A DNA stretch of 64,000 bases, taken from positions 1 through 64,000 of the forward strand of contig BSBK01008408.1 of the NCBI GenBank assembly GCA_027943335.1, given 5' to 3'. The DNA is from Chamaecyparis obtusa (Eukaryota; Streptophyta; Pinopsida; Cupressales; Cupressaceae). How positions within the stretch are numbered: the first letter of the stretch is position 1; each line of letters starts with the position of its first letter. This document shows, piece after piece, positions 11,543 to 22,988 of this stretch. A model generated the notes under the pieces. It ran no database searches. It saw nothing but the letters and a program-made list of their open reading frames with translations, and was not told where the DNA came from. A program made the translations under genes and the position numbers.

Positions 11543-12546
11543 TTTATCAAATGAATGTTAAGACAGCATTTCTGAATGGAATACATGAAGAAAAAGTCTA
11601 CATAGAACAACCTGAAGGGTTTGTGGTTCCTAAAAACAAAGATATGGTATGTAGATTACATAAAGCTTTATATGGTCTAAAGCAAGCACCAAGAGCCTGG
11701 TGTGAGAAGCTACATTCTTATTTGTTAAGTATTAGATTTTTTAGAACAAGTGAGAATAGTAATATGTACATGAAAGGAAACCCTAATGATACTATCTTGA
11801 TTGCTAAGATATTTGTGGATGACATAATATTTGGAGGAAAAGATCAAATCTGTAAGTCATTTTCTGATGAAATGAGAAGTGAATTTGAAATGTCTATGTT
11901 TGGAGAGATTAAGTTCTTTCTAGGCTTACAAGTGATTCATCATAATGATGGTATATTCATCACACAATCTAAATATATAAAGGAAGTCTTGAAGACATTT
12001 GGCATGGAAGATGTTGAACCTATGGAAACACCAATGGCTACTAGATGTAAACTGACTAAGGAAGATGAAACTATAGAGGTGAACCAGACATTGTACCGAT
12101 TTATGATTGGTAAATTAATGTATGTAGTGCATAGTAGGCCAGACATAGCACATGTTGTGGGAATTGTTGCAAGATTTTTTGCAAACCCTAGAGAGTCACA
12201 CATGGTTTTTACAAAGAAAATCTTAAGATACCTAAATAAAAAAGAAGATTATGGATTATAAGAACCTAAGGAAGGTAAATTTGAACTCGAAGTATATACC
12301 AACGCTGATTGGGCTAGAAATGTGGGTGACAAAAAAATTACCATTAGAGGAGCATTTTTCTTTGGTGAAAGACTTGTTACATGGACATGTAAGAAGCAGG
12401 CTTGCATTTCTCAGTCTATAGCCGAAGCAGAGTATGTTGCTGCTGCTACAAATTGTTCAAATATTGCATATATTAAGCAAGTGTTGGAAGGTATGAATGA
12501 GATAATCACTGAGCCAGTGATTATATATTGTGACAACAATATATGA
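11543..12546 (+). pseudogene. Copia-A reverse transcriptase C-part and RNase H, truncated
   Basis: RT continues with [34 protein letters not shown] and the catalytic box FVDD (11812-11823; copia usually has YVDD). RNase H follows after a TAA at 12259: Asp in ADWARNVGDKK, then SQSIAEAEYVA. It ends at CDNN (about 12540), where copia normally continues through the rest of RNase H. The break coincides with the foldback DNA. Confidence 0.9.
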
Positions 12547-12842
12547 CCAAATAAACTACCAAAAATTGTGGATAAATGACCAAATTTGGTCACATGACCA
12601 GTTGTATTTTATTTCCAGTCATTTATCTCAGTCTATAGCCGAAGCAGAGTATGTTGCTACTGCTACAAATTGTTCAAATATTGCATATATTAAGCAAGTG
12701 TTGGAAGGTATGAATGAGATAATCACTGAGCCAGTGATTATATATTGTGACAACAATATATGACCAAATAAACTACCAAAAATTGTGGATAAATGACCAA
12801 ATTTGGTCACATGACCAGTTGTATTTTATTTCCAGTCATTTA
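12409..12842 (+). repeat. 217-bp tandem duplication of RNase H fragment plus foldback DNA
   Basis: Two near-identical 217-bp units (12409-12625 and 12626-12842). Each has about 138 bp of Copia-A RNase H coding sequence, then about 80 bp starting TGACCAAATAAACTACC and containing the perfect palindrome TGACCAAATTTGGTCA. A third copy of the unit begins at 18697. Confidence 0.92.
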
Positions 12843-13059
12843 TCTGTTGACCAAATTTATGACTAAACTATTTTAGTCATTTATTTGGTCATTGATTTGG
12901 TCATATATTTAGTCATTTATTTGGTCATTTATTTGGTCATTTAGTAGTTTATTTGGTCATTTGGTCATTTATTTGGTCATTTGGTAGTTTATTTGGTCAT
13001 TTATTTGGCCATTTATTTGCTCATTTATTTGCTTGTTTATTTGGTCATTTATTTATTTG
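12763..13059 (+). repeat. Foldback/minisatellite DNA, TTTGGTCAT units (copy 2)
   Basis: The start TGACCAAATAAACTACCAAA is the exact reverse complement of TTTGGTAGTTTATTTGGTCA further on (about 12980), so the segment can fold on itself. The right arm is a run of 8-12 bp units (TTTGGTCATTTA, TTTAGTCAT). This resembles foldback-type DNA elements with subterminal tandem repeats. It ends abruptly where Tekay RNase H sequence starts. Confidence 0.75.
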
Positions 13060-14562
13060 CATGCCTTAGTACGTTGGCGTCACTTCCTCTTAGGTCACCA
13101 TTTTGAGCTTCATTCAGACCATCAGAGTCTTCAGTATATATTCACTCAGCCGAACCTTAATGCTCAGCAGAGGTGATGGATGGAGTTCTTATGTGAGTAT
13201 GACTTTGATGTCCACTACATCAAGGGAAAGGAGAACGTGGTTGCAGATGCCTTGAGCAGCAGACGACATGATATCTATTCTATGACTGCAGGCACAGATT
13301 TGAGAGGTCGAATCCTCCATCATCTTCAGGAAGATGAGTGGTATTCTGAGGTATGTGAGATGATTCAGTCTCAGAGACCCTTGGAAGGGAAGTATGTTGG
13401 TTATACCTTAGAGTCTGAAGGACTTTTACGTCATCGAGACTGTATCTATGTACCTTCTACCGGAGATTTACATGCTTTCATTATACTAGAGGCTCACAGA
13501 GCACCTTATGCAGCACATCCCGGGGTTAAGAAGCTACATGCAGATTTGAGGCAACTGTCTCACTGGCCTGGCATGAGATTGCAGATTGCTGAGATAGTGG
13601 CCAGGTGTCTTGAGTGTCAGCGGGTTAAGGCGGAGCACCGCCATCCTGGTGGACTCCTGCAGCCGCATGAGATTCCAGTATGGAAGTGGGAGGTTATATC
13701 CATGGATTTTATAGTTGGTCTTCCGATGTCTTCCCGACGCCATGATGCTATCATGGTGACGGTGGACCGGATGACTAAGGTAGCCCACTTTTCTCTAGTT
13801 CGTACTACCTTCACAGCACCTGCAGTAGCCCAGGTGTTCTTACGAGATATTGTCAGACTTCATGGCATACCTCATAAGATCATCTCGGATAGAGATTCTC
13901 TTTTCACTTCATCATTTTGGAGAGAGCTTCAGGTAGCATTGGGCACTAGGCTCAATTTCAGTACCACCTATCACCCTGAGACAGATGGGCAGACCGAGAG
14001 GGTCAATCAGGTTTTAGAGGACATGCTTCGCATGTATGTTATGGATCATCAGACCTGGTGGGAGGAGTATCTTCATCTTGTGGAGTTTGCCTATAACAAT
14101 GGGCATCATTCATCTTTGGGAATGCCTCCTTTCCAGGCATTGTATGGTAGACCTTGCAGGACCCCACTGAGTTGGGATAGGATCGAGGATAGAGTATTCA
14201 TTGGACCTGAGTTAGTTCGAGATATGGAGCAGCAGGTCACCCTGATTAGACAGCATCTCTTAGAGGCTCAGGATAGACAGAAGAAGTATGCAGATGCGAA
14301 GAGGATAGACCGAGCCTACCTTGTGGGAGACAGAGTTTTCTTGAGAGTGCGACCGCACAAGAGTCCAATCCATTTTGGAAAGGGCTCTAAGCTTGCACCT
14401 TGTTTTGTTGGTCCATTTGAGATCCTAGAGAGGATAGGGCCCGTTGCTTATCGTCTAGCCTTGCCACCTAGTCTGTCACGCATCCACGATGTGTTCCATG
14501 TATCAGTTTTGCGAAAGTATATCTATGATGAGTCTCATATTATTGACTGGGATGCCTTGTAG
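13060..14562 (+). pseudogene. Tekay-like RNase H end and integrase
   Basis: Reads in frame from 13060 (HALVRWRHFLLGHHFEL, HSDHQSLQYIFTQP) with one stop, TGA at 13174-13176, then 460 open codons. The integrase zinc region has H and C pairs (HRAPYAAHPG; CLECQRVK). The catalytic Asp residues lie in ISMDFIVGLP and ISDRDSLF, the Glu in HPETDGQTERVNQ. The C-terminal GPF motif (FVGPFEILERIGPVAYRL) is intact. After TAG at 14560 the frame continues with a chromodomain-like tail to about 14765, with further stops. This is the best preserved enzyme domain in the window. Confidence 0.93.
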
Positions 14563-14764
14563 GTGGAGTCAGATGGCTAGCTGGCACTAGAGCCCATTCG
14601 CATTTTGGCTCGTCGGACGTTGGTACTTCGAGGCAGAATGCTGGACCAGGTTAGGGTCCAGTGGGATTGCTATGATGAGGTCACAGCCTCATGGGAGGAT
14701 GCAGCTTAGATGAGGGCCCAGTATCCGCACCTCTTTGATGAACTCCAGGAGGATGTTCATACCT

Positions 14765-14776
14765 AGAGGGGGTGGA
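14765..14776 (+). other. Polypurine tract of the Tekay-like element
   Basis: AGAGGGGGTGGA directly before the LTR start TGTGAGG. It would prime plus-strand DNA synthesis. Confidence 0.8.
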
Positions 14777-17700
14777 TGTGAGGCCCACTTTCGGCCCACA
14801 TAGTGATCCTGTGTTATACATATTAGCTATCTTTTTTATTATGTTTCTTTCAGAGACACATGGACTTTGTCGACTACTATTATATTATGTTTGACTTGTT
14901 GGACTGTTCTTTTGATGATTCTGCATATGGGATCCATGATGTGTAGATTTGGTATATGTTTTTATATGATGTTTTGTAAACCTGATGATCTTGATGATAT
15001 TTAAATTACGTTATGGAATTTCATTTGTAATATGTAATCAAATCATGAATATTACATGCAATTGAAGTATGAGTTGAATTATGCAATTTAATGATTAAAT
15101 TTTGCTATATCATATATGTTTATTTTAATGGTTTTCTTCCTTGAATTACTGATGCTGCATTTAGGTATTGCAGGTGGAAGGACCATGGAAACACATTCAG
15201 GGAAATCACATTGAACGTAGGACAGCCAGTTAAACCAAGGCCCCATCTATTAAGAGACCTGAGGCCTCGTTGTTAAGTAATTTATTTCGTAACAGTAATT
15301 TGAATGTTTGTATGTTATGTGTTGTTATTCTGGATGTACCTTTCGTGAAATGTTATTTTTTGAAGTGTCGTTTGACACCTATGTTCAATGTTATTAAGGT
15401 ACATCGTGTGTTGTGTGAGAGCACTTTCTAGGAGCTTTAGGGATATCTTAGCACACCTTTCTGCCATAGGAATCTTTATGCAGTCTCATTCCCCATTTCC
15501 GATGTTATTTCTCGACATGGGTTTAGAGGGTTAATAATGGCCTTAGGAGATAGTTTTATGCTTAATTTGTTAACCCATTCCATGTATCCATGGGTTAGGG
15601 GTATTTTCACCTCTTTAGAAGCCTAAAAGTGACTTTAGGACCCTTTTAAAATTTCATTTTCCTTCTTGAGCGAAAATTGCAACTTGCTTGTTTGAACCTT
15701 ATTTATGAGGTTAGGTGTAGAAGCCCTATTTAGAGGAAATTTTGGCTTAGGGTGATTCATTCACCCATTTTCTATTTTTAGAGAGTTTCCAAAAAGTTAG
15801 AGGAGAAAGCTTGAAGCTTGGATTAGGGCTCAACAAAAATTCTTCCATAGCTTTGGACTTGAGGTAGGAAATCATGTGCTCTCTCTGTTTTTATGAGTTG
15901 TTTGTAATTGTGATCATGTTCTTGGCTTCCCATGGTTGGTCATGGTGGTAGCTTGCATTGTTTTGTGTTGTGTTTTAAGCTCCCCATGGTTGGTCATGGT
16001 GAGAGCAAGCTTGCAAATGTGTTTTTTTTCATGTAATTGGATTTTGGGTTGTTTACTCTTAGATTCACTCACCCTTGGGAGGGAAGAGAAATCAAGAGGG
16101 GGTGTGGGAATGGAGGCAACTCCATGTGTAGAGTCTCCTCCATGTGTGGGGAAAGATGAACTTGGGTGAGTGATTTTCCCCAAGAAACCTTGCATTTAGC
16201 CTTTGTGGCAATGGGGGTATAAGGAGGGAAAATTGGCCTTGTGTGCCTTGTATGTATTTGAGAAATATGGGTCCATGTGTGGCCTTGTTTATTATGCAAT
16301 GGTAATCTCCATGGTTTTGTCTACCCACACCCTACAAAGGAAATTCATGGAAATTCCTTAGTTTACTTCTTGAGGGAATTTGGGAATTTTGTCAATGTTT
16401 GTTAATCATGTTGTGATTGTGTGTGTGTGATTGTATCCTGTTCAATGTGTTCTCCCCAAGCTCGGGGGTGGTCTCATGAGAGACCTTGGATGGGAGGTGA
16501 GCTCCCATGGTCTTTTCCTTATCATGTTTTCATTTGCAGATTTTGAAGTATGGTTGCATGATGATAAAGAAGATAAAGACTTTTGCCTTGATGTTTTGAA
16601 TGAGGAATTCACTCCATGTTTGAATGAGGAATTCACTCCATGTTTTGAAGCATTCTTGTAAATTTGGAATGGTGTATTCAATCTCCCTTTGGAGCACTTG
16701 TAAATTGTATTTAGAAAGGAAAATGAGTAAGATAAACATTTTTCTATAATGAACTTTCATTGCCAAATTGATGTTTTAGAGGATGCTTTCATTATGAAAT
16801 TCATGTAAAGAAAAGCAAGCATCATTTTGAATATTGCAATTGTTATTTTGTATTCTAGGATGATGTATATTTCAATGAAACTAATGATAATGAGATGTTA
16901 TGTAATTCTTAATATGTATTAGATGATTCCTTGCTTGCCTCTTAAGAGATCTTAAATCTCTCTTTGCCATTGAAATTACTCTCCTTAGCTTTGCAATGAG
17001 TTCTTCAAGTTGATAGAATCTATATTGAAATGTTATCATCACTTAATTGGATGAAATGAGAAGATTGTAGTCTCCATTAGATGTTTTAAATTGGCTAAGA
17101 ACAATACAAACAAGCTCTGAATATATGTTTGAAATCACTCCTTAGTTCTATGAAATTGTCTTGAAACAACTATGAAAACTATGAGCATTTTAGTCTTTAG
17201 AAGAGACCTTATTTGATTAACAAATGAACTATGTTAATCTATGTTTGAAATACTATCTAATCTCAATATACTAAACTCCTTATACCACTTAAGAAACCAT
17301 CTAATTTTCATTGCTATGCTCTATAAGTTTTTCAAAAAAAAATGAGCTAGAAGTGCTAAAACAAAATAACACTACCCAAAAAATTTAAAGAGAGCAAAAT
17401 GCTCTCTGGATTTTGTATGGGAAAGAATTCCCATACAAAAATCCTTACCACAGTCATATTTTAATATAAAATCTGCCACCTTTATGCGAAGCAATAAAGT
17501 AAACTTAAATTCAAAAATATCACAAACTCACCTTTTTGAAAGCCTTTCCCCTAGGCGTAGGTTGTTGAAGGCTAGTCTTTGTCTTAAATCCCAAACCCTT
17601 TTCATGGATGGGATGGTGTACTAGGTGACACCTCAGCAAGCAAATTGGTTAGCTTTATAAAGCTTTGTCTTCAAAAACCACGCAGCTCTTTGGAGGAGTT

Positions 17701-18696
17701 AAAACATGTTATAAAGTTTCCTTGTTGTTTTGAACTTGCTAAGGGTTGGTGGGCACTCTAAACTTTGCCATTTAATGAAACCTTCTCCCAAAGCATCTCA
17801 TCCTCCTAGATTTGCGCCCCCTTAGCCTTTTAGAGATATAGTCTCCTCATGGCATGTGGGTGAGGAGAGATTAGAGAAAGATATGGTAGTTATTAAGGAA
17901 GATAGGGTAGTTGATAGAAGGGGGATATTTTAGAAGATTGATTTGATAGGTTGATTAGTAGGATAGATAATTTAGTTAGTAGTTAATTTAGATGTTTAGT
18001 TAGATATTAAGTTAGTTTAGTGGATAATAAAGTTATGAGTTAATTTATGTTATTTTGTTATTTTTACTTATATGGATTTAATTTTAGTGAAGATAAATAA
18101 TATGTTATGCAAGGAATTTTATAGTTATTGGAGATTCTTTTTTATTCAATATTGATAATTTTAAAGCATGTATTAAATATTAGTTAATATATTATAATTT
18201 GTTAATTAATATCTATATTACTTAATTAATATTTTATAATTATTAATTAATATTATATAATAATTTAATATAATTATTGATTAAGACTTATAGTTTTTAT
18301 TTTCTAATTTAATAATAAGTTTGAGGAATCAGATCGTGTTTATCCTATATTTCAAATCAACCGATTAAGCTCCATGATCAGATTGGACTTAATCTAAACA
18401 TTAGTTAATTGAATGACCTTCATATGGAATAACGTAAACATTAGACATTCATGTCCTCTTAGTCAACCGTTGAGATCTCTAGTTGACGAACGATAATTTT
18501 GATCGTCATGAAGATGGACGTATTCAACTTTTTTTTAATTTTTCTCTAGCATCCTTTATAGACAACATTGTCGAGGTTATTCACCTGATTCATTTTAACC
18601 TCGTCGTTGAACTCATTAACCTGCATCTTGTGTGTAGAAACTTATCACTTTAAAAAATTTGTTGGTTGTGTTTTGTCCCAACTTTTGGGCATCACA
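14777..18696 (+). repeat. 3' LTR of the Tekay-like element (about 3.9 kb)
   Basis: Starts TGTGAGGCCC after the purine tract and ends GGGCATCACA, giving the short inverted pair TGTGA/TCACA. The right edge is also where the third foldback unit begins. There is no second LTR to confirm the length, but long LTRs are usual in this lineage. Inside are a 21-bp tandem repeat (about 16598-16641, unit containing GAATGAGGAATTCACTCCAT) and two adjacent hairpins near 17391-17444. Short frames (15914-16766) show no recognisable domain. Confidence 0.7.
17391..17444. repeat. Adjacent hairpins in the Tekay LTR
   Basis: AGAGAGCAAAATGCTCTCT (17391-17409) is a short hairpin. It is followed by GGATTTTGTATGGGAA pairing with TTCCCATACAAAAATCC across a 4-base loop (17408-17444). 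Confidence 0.8.
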
Positions 18697-19216
18697 CAGT
18701 CATTTATCTCAGTCTATAGCCGAAGCAGAGTATGTTGCTGTTGCTACAAATTATTCAAATATTGCATATATTAAGCAAGTGTTGGAAGGTATGAATGAGA
18801 TAATCACTGAGCTAGTGATTATATATTGTGACAACAATATATGACCAAATAAACTACCAAAAATTGTGGATAAATGACCAAATTTGGTCACATGACCAGT
18901 TGTATTTTATTTCCAGTCATTTATCTCTTGACCAAATTTATGACTAAACTATTTTAGTCATTTATTTGGTCATTGATTTGGTCATATATTTAGTCATTTA
19001 TTTGGTCATTTATTTGGTCATTTAGTAGTTTATTTGGTCATTTGGTCATTTATTTGGTCATTTGGTAGTTTATTTGGTCATTTATTTCGCCATTTATTTG
19101 CTCATTTATTTGCTTGTTTATTTGGTCATTTATTTGGTCATTTATTTAGTCATTTATTTGGTCATTTATTCAGTCATTTATTTGGTCATATATTTAGTCA
19201 TTAATTTAGTCATATA
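18697..19216 (+). repeat. Third copy of the RNase H-foldback unit
   Basis: CAGTCATTTATCTCAGTC onward repeats 12616 onward: the same Copia-A RNase H fragment (18707-18844), then the same TGACCAAATAAAC segment and TTTGGTCAT minisatellite. It extends further right than copy 2, with units of TTTATTTGGTCA/TTTAGTCA to 19216. Because it starts within foldback sequence, copies 2 and 3 may have been one array that the Tekay sequence now separates. Confidence 0.9.
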
Positions 19217-19970
19217 TGTTAGGAATAAGGTGTCTCAACCTTGTATAATTCCTATTCTTATTATTTGTTTTGTAAAATGTATTTCTTGCAAATAATGTAA
19301 TTAAGTGTGAGTGTACATGTCTAGTTGGCATGTTGATGTGTCAATCCACTTGATGTGTCAGAATTTTGAATTGTGTGTAAGGAGATCATGGCTAAAATAG
19401 CTATGACGGATTCCTATGACATGTAGGAGCTATGTATGGAAGATTCAATGATAGGTGAAGACATGTGGCAACTGATAAAATTGAGTATTGTACACTCTTC
19501 CCCAATCATGAAAAAAAAAATTGGGTTCCTATTTTCTTAGAGAATGGTAAAACCCTAATATAGCTATCTTTGGAAGTTTCCCTAAAAAGGAAGCGCATGA
19601 TATAAGCATTTTTTAGGGTTGCGAAGATAGGAGAATTTAGTGTATTGTTGGAACATTTTATGCTGTGACAATTTGTCTTCAAGAGTTGAAAAATTTTCTG
19701 AAAGAACTTGCACTGCAAGTGTATTGTAAACTATAATAGTTTTGATTAATACACTGTGTAGGTTTTGGAGTGGTAGGGTTTTTACTGAAAGGTTTCCCTA
19801 GGGTAAATCATTGTGTCATTCTCTATTTTTTGTATGCATGGTATATGGCTACAATATCATTGTTAAAGTAGTTAATGAATATGAAATTGTAAGGATTTAA
19901 AAGAATTTGCACAATACTTTCCTTTAGAGATTAGTGTAGGAAGTTGTTTCTACATCTGAGTTTCCTTACA
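19217..19970 (+). repeat. 5' LTR of Copia-B
   Basis: Starts TGTTAGGAATAAGG and ends TTTCCTTACA, directly followed by AG and TGGTATCAAAGC. 754 bp. A TATAAGC motif near 19600 is a possible TATA box. Confidence 0.85.
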
Positions 19971-19972
19971 AG

Positions 19973-19984
19973 TGGTATCAAAGC
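19973..19984 (+). other. Primer binding site of Copia-B
   Basis: TGGTATCAAAGC: initiator-Met type with one change (G to A). Confidence 0.85.
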
Positions 19985-20088
19985 CTGATCAACTTTTGAT
20001 CCTAGTTGTTGGGTAGGTTTTTTTGAGCTAATCTCAAGTTGAGTGGGATTTTTGTGCAGAGCATTATAAATCTTATTTTCAGATTGAG

Positions 20089-20859
20089 ATGGCAAGTTCC
20101 TCATACAGTAGAATGGAGGTGGAGAAATTTAATCGCACTAATTTCAAGTTGTGGAAACTCAAGATGGAAGACATGCTTGAAGACCATGCTCTATGGGAGG
20201 CTACTTAACTTGATGTGAAACCTACAATGATATCTCAAGAGGATTGGGAGATCAAGGATCGAAAGGCTAAGGGTCTCATCAGACTCTATCTAGCAGATGT
20301 TGTTCTTCTGAATGTTCTTGATGAGACTACTACAAATTCTTTGTGGAAATGGCTTGGGTCTGTGTATCAATCCAAATCTATGGTGAATAAGTTGTTCATA
20401 AGAAATAATTTTTATTCTTTAAGAATGGAGGAAGGTGGATCCATAATTGATCATCTCAATGCATTCAATTTATTGATTTCACAGATGGCATCATACGATG
20501 CCAAGATCGAGGAGGAGGATCATTGTATGAACCTACTTTGTTCCTTTCTAGATTCATGGGACCATATTGTGATGGCTCTCAGAAGTACTATAGTCACATT
20601 CTGTATGGATGATGTGGTGTCTTCATTGCTATCTAAGGAGATGCAAAGAAAGACTTCAGATTCGTCTAAGGAAGCCCTTGCTGTTCATGGGAGATCCAAT
20701 GACAGAGGAAAGCAGAATGACAACAAGTCAAAGAAGGGTAGATCCAAATCCTATGGGAGTTCTAAGACTCTTGGAAAGTCCAAGGCAAAATGTTGGAACT
20801 GTGATAAAACTAGGCACTTCCGGAGGGACTGCAAAGAACCGAAGAAGAAGAAAGGCTAA
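20089..20859 (+). pseudogene. Copia-B gag
   Basis: The ATG at 20089 opens the gag frame (KFNRTNFKLWKLKMEDML). A TAA at 20206 breaks it, then 214 open codons follow with UBN2-type features (LWKWLGSVYQSKSMVNKL; IIDHLNAFNLLISQM). The Lys/Ser-rich tail ends in an intact CCHC knuckle (CWNCDKTRHFRRDC, near 20791-20832). TAA at 20857 interrupts the junction to protease, which continues in the same frame. Confidence 0.92.
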
Positions 20860-22539
20860 GATTCAGTTTTCAAAAAATCTCAAGAAGATGGAGATGCTTT
20901 TATGGAAGCTTTGGCAGCCCATGCATCTGATGATGTGTGGTTGGTAGACTCGGGTGCTTCTTTTCACATGACCTCTCATCAAAATTGGTTCTCAAAATTT
21001 GAAGAGTTCGATGGTGGAAAGGTGTACTTGGGTGATGATTGTCACCTAAAGATAGTTGGACGCGGAAGAGTCACTATCAGATTTCCTGATGGATGAGTAA
21101 AGGGAATCAATGGAGTTATGCACATTCCTGGTTTGGCATGAAACCTATTATCTATAAGTATGCTGAATGATGTAGCTGTGCAGGTTGTTTTTTTGAAAGA
21201 AGGATGCAAGATGATGAGAGGATCAATAGTGCTTGCAAGGGGTACTAGGAGAGGTACTTTATTTCAAATAGATGCATGTATTTCTCTATGTAATATTTCT
21301 TCATCCTCACCATCTGAATGAGCAGTGAAGAATTCTATGGCTATTGGTTCCGATGGTAGTGCAAACACTTTGGAAGGTAAGCTTCCTATAGAAAAGACAA
21401 TGTTGTGGCATATGAGATTTGGCCACATTGGTGAAAAGGGTCTCAGAACCCTGAAAAATAAAAACCTAGTTGAGGGGTTAAATGATTGTAATCTCGAGTT
21501 TGACTTCTATGAACATTGTGTCTATGGTAAACAAAATCATGTTCAGTTTTACTCTAGTTCTCACAAATCTTCTGATGTTTTGGATCTTAGTCATTCTGAT
21601 GTATTTGGTCCTGTAAAAGTTCCTTCAATCTCCAAGTCTATAATTTTTGTATCTTTCATAGATGATTATAGTAGAAGGGATTGGATTTATTTCCTTAAAA
21701 TTAAGACACAAGTCTTTAGTCAGTTCAAATAATTTAAAGCACCTGTAGAGAATCAGACTAGTAAGAAGATTAAGTGTGTGAGAACTGAAAATGGTGGTGA
21801 GTTTCACTTAGGAAAGTTTGAATAGTTCTATAAAGAACAAGGTATCAAGAGGCATAAGAAAACTCCTTATACCCCACATCAAAATGGAGTTGCAGAGAGA
21901 ATGAATAGGACAATGATGGAGAAGGCTAGGAGTATGCTTAGTGGAGCTGGTTTAGAACAAAGGTTTTGGGCTGAAGCTGTGGCCACTGCTTGCTATCTGG
22001 TTAACAGATCTCCTACATCAGCTCTTGTTGGTAAGACATCCTTGGAGGTGTGGTCTAATAAGAAGCCTTCAATTAGACATCTTCATGTTTTTGGTTGTGA
22101 AGCTTATGCACATGTTCCAAAGGAGAAAAGATCTAAGTTGGAAAAAAAAGCTATGAAATGTATTTTCATCGGATACAGTGTTGGTGTGAAAGGATACAAG
22201 CTTTGGGTTCTTGTGACTAGTAAGGTGTCATATAGTAGAAATGTTATTTTTAGAGAGCTAACATCTTCTCCTATTGTGCTACAACTAGATGAAAAAGAAA
22301 AGGAAAAAGATGTTGTTCGGTTGCCTCCTACACCTAAGAAGACTGAACAGAGAGACCATGTTGGGCCTAATGATGAGGAGAGCTCTAGCAAGTCTGATAG
22401 TTTGGAAGAAGTGGAAGAACAACCTCAACCTCAGCCCTTGAGGAGATCCATGAGAGAAAGAAAGAAACCAGAAAAGTTTGGTTATTCTATGTTAGATTAC
22501 AGTTATGTTTTTGCTTTGATTACTAATATGAAACATTAA
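20860..22539 (+). pseudogene. Copia-B protease and integrase
   Basis: Same frame as gag. Protease has WLVDSGASFHMTSHQNWF at about 20938. The pre-integrase region has HMRFGHIGEKGL with one Cys of the second pair replaced by Tyr (YEHC). In the integrase core the first Asp is in HSDVFGP, the second position is Glu (RTENGGEF) and the Glu is in QNGVAERMNRT. A proline/acidic linker with RRSMRERKKPEKFGY follows, typical of the step before RT. Stops occur at 21094, near 21139, near 21319, 21730 and near 21823. It ends at TAA 22537. Confidence 0.92.
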
Positions 22540-22560
22540 CCTAAAATCTACTTAAGGATG

Positions 22561-22988
22561 CCACAAGTCAGTAATGCATTGGAATCAGTAATCATTGTTT
22601 GAACACTTTAGTTTTCCAATTATGACCAAATGCCTAGGTCACAAAAAAACAATTAAAGTAACTAAATCGACTAGTTCAATGTTACTTTTTAAAAATACAA
22701 TGTTAACTGGTTTCCTTGAAAATCAAACAAATTTATAAAAAATATCTACCATTCCTAGCATCTCCTTGATAAGAAAAACACCAAAAGACTATTAGATTTT
22801 GTAAGTTCTGAAAAAAATAAACCTATATTACCCCTACCTACAAAGAGAAATTTAAACATGCTAATTTTATACATATTTTCTATCAATTTTCCCTCAGAAC
22901 CAAGATTGTTGTAGGTATTTGAAAAGTAAAAATAATCAAAAAATCCAAGTAAACCAAAAAGAAATTACTGCAATAGAAAAACATTCAC
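22561..22988. other. Unassigned AT-rich DNA
   Basis: After Copia-B similarity fades I see no domain, repeat or terminal motif. The right end adjoins the splice donor of the ABC-type exon and may be its former intron. Confidence 0.5.

Larger units (their letters stand above)
1161..12546 (+). mobile_element. Copia-A, Ty1/copia LTR retrotransposon, interrupted and decayed
   Basis: Domain order is copia-type: gag, protease, integrase, RT, RNase H. The 5' LTR ends at 2108 and is followed by an initiator-Met primer site. The coding part is split at 4664/11043 by the complete element Gypsy-A1. CCTAC stands on both sides (4660-4664 and 11043-11047), and the copia frame at 4660 continues sensibly after the insert. 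The RT is further split by a SINE. The element stops inside RNase H at 12546, where foldback DNA begins, and no 3' LTR is found. Many stops and at least two frameshifts make it inactive. Confidence 0.9.
13060..18696 (+). mobile_element. Tekay/Del-like Ty3/gypsy element, 5'-truncated
   Basis: Contains the end of RNase H, all of integrase, a purine tract and one long 3' LTR. The 5' LTR, gag, protease and RT are missing. The left junction lies inside RNase H against foldback DNA, so it is a deletion or recombination edge. GC content and codon use are visibly higher than in its neighbours, and the integrase is nearly intact. Confidence 0.88.
19217..22560 (+). mobile_element. Copia-B, Ty1/copia element lacking RT and 3' LTR
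   Basis: A 5' LTR (19217-19970), primer site, gag, protease and integrase lie in one frame. Sequence similarity ends near 22540-22610, before RT. Its left flank ends ATATA in the minisatellite. It differs in LTR and gag from Copia-A. Confidence 0.9.

Noticed and set aside
15914..16766. Several frames of 60-93 codons on both strands in the Tekay LTR
   Set aside because: No domain signature and overlapping each other; likely LTR shadows.
12845..19216. TTTGGTCAT repeats as a CRISPR-like array
   Set aside because: No constant-length unique spacers; units are short, degenerate and directly adjacent. Plant nuclear context.
19062..19295. 77-codon hydrophobic frame (repeated Leu-Val-Ile-Tyr)
   Set aside because: Translation of the TTTGGTCAT minisatellite; not a membrane protein gene.
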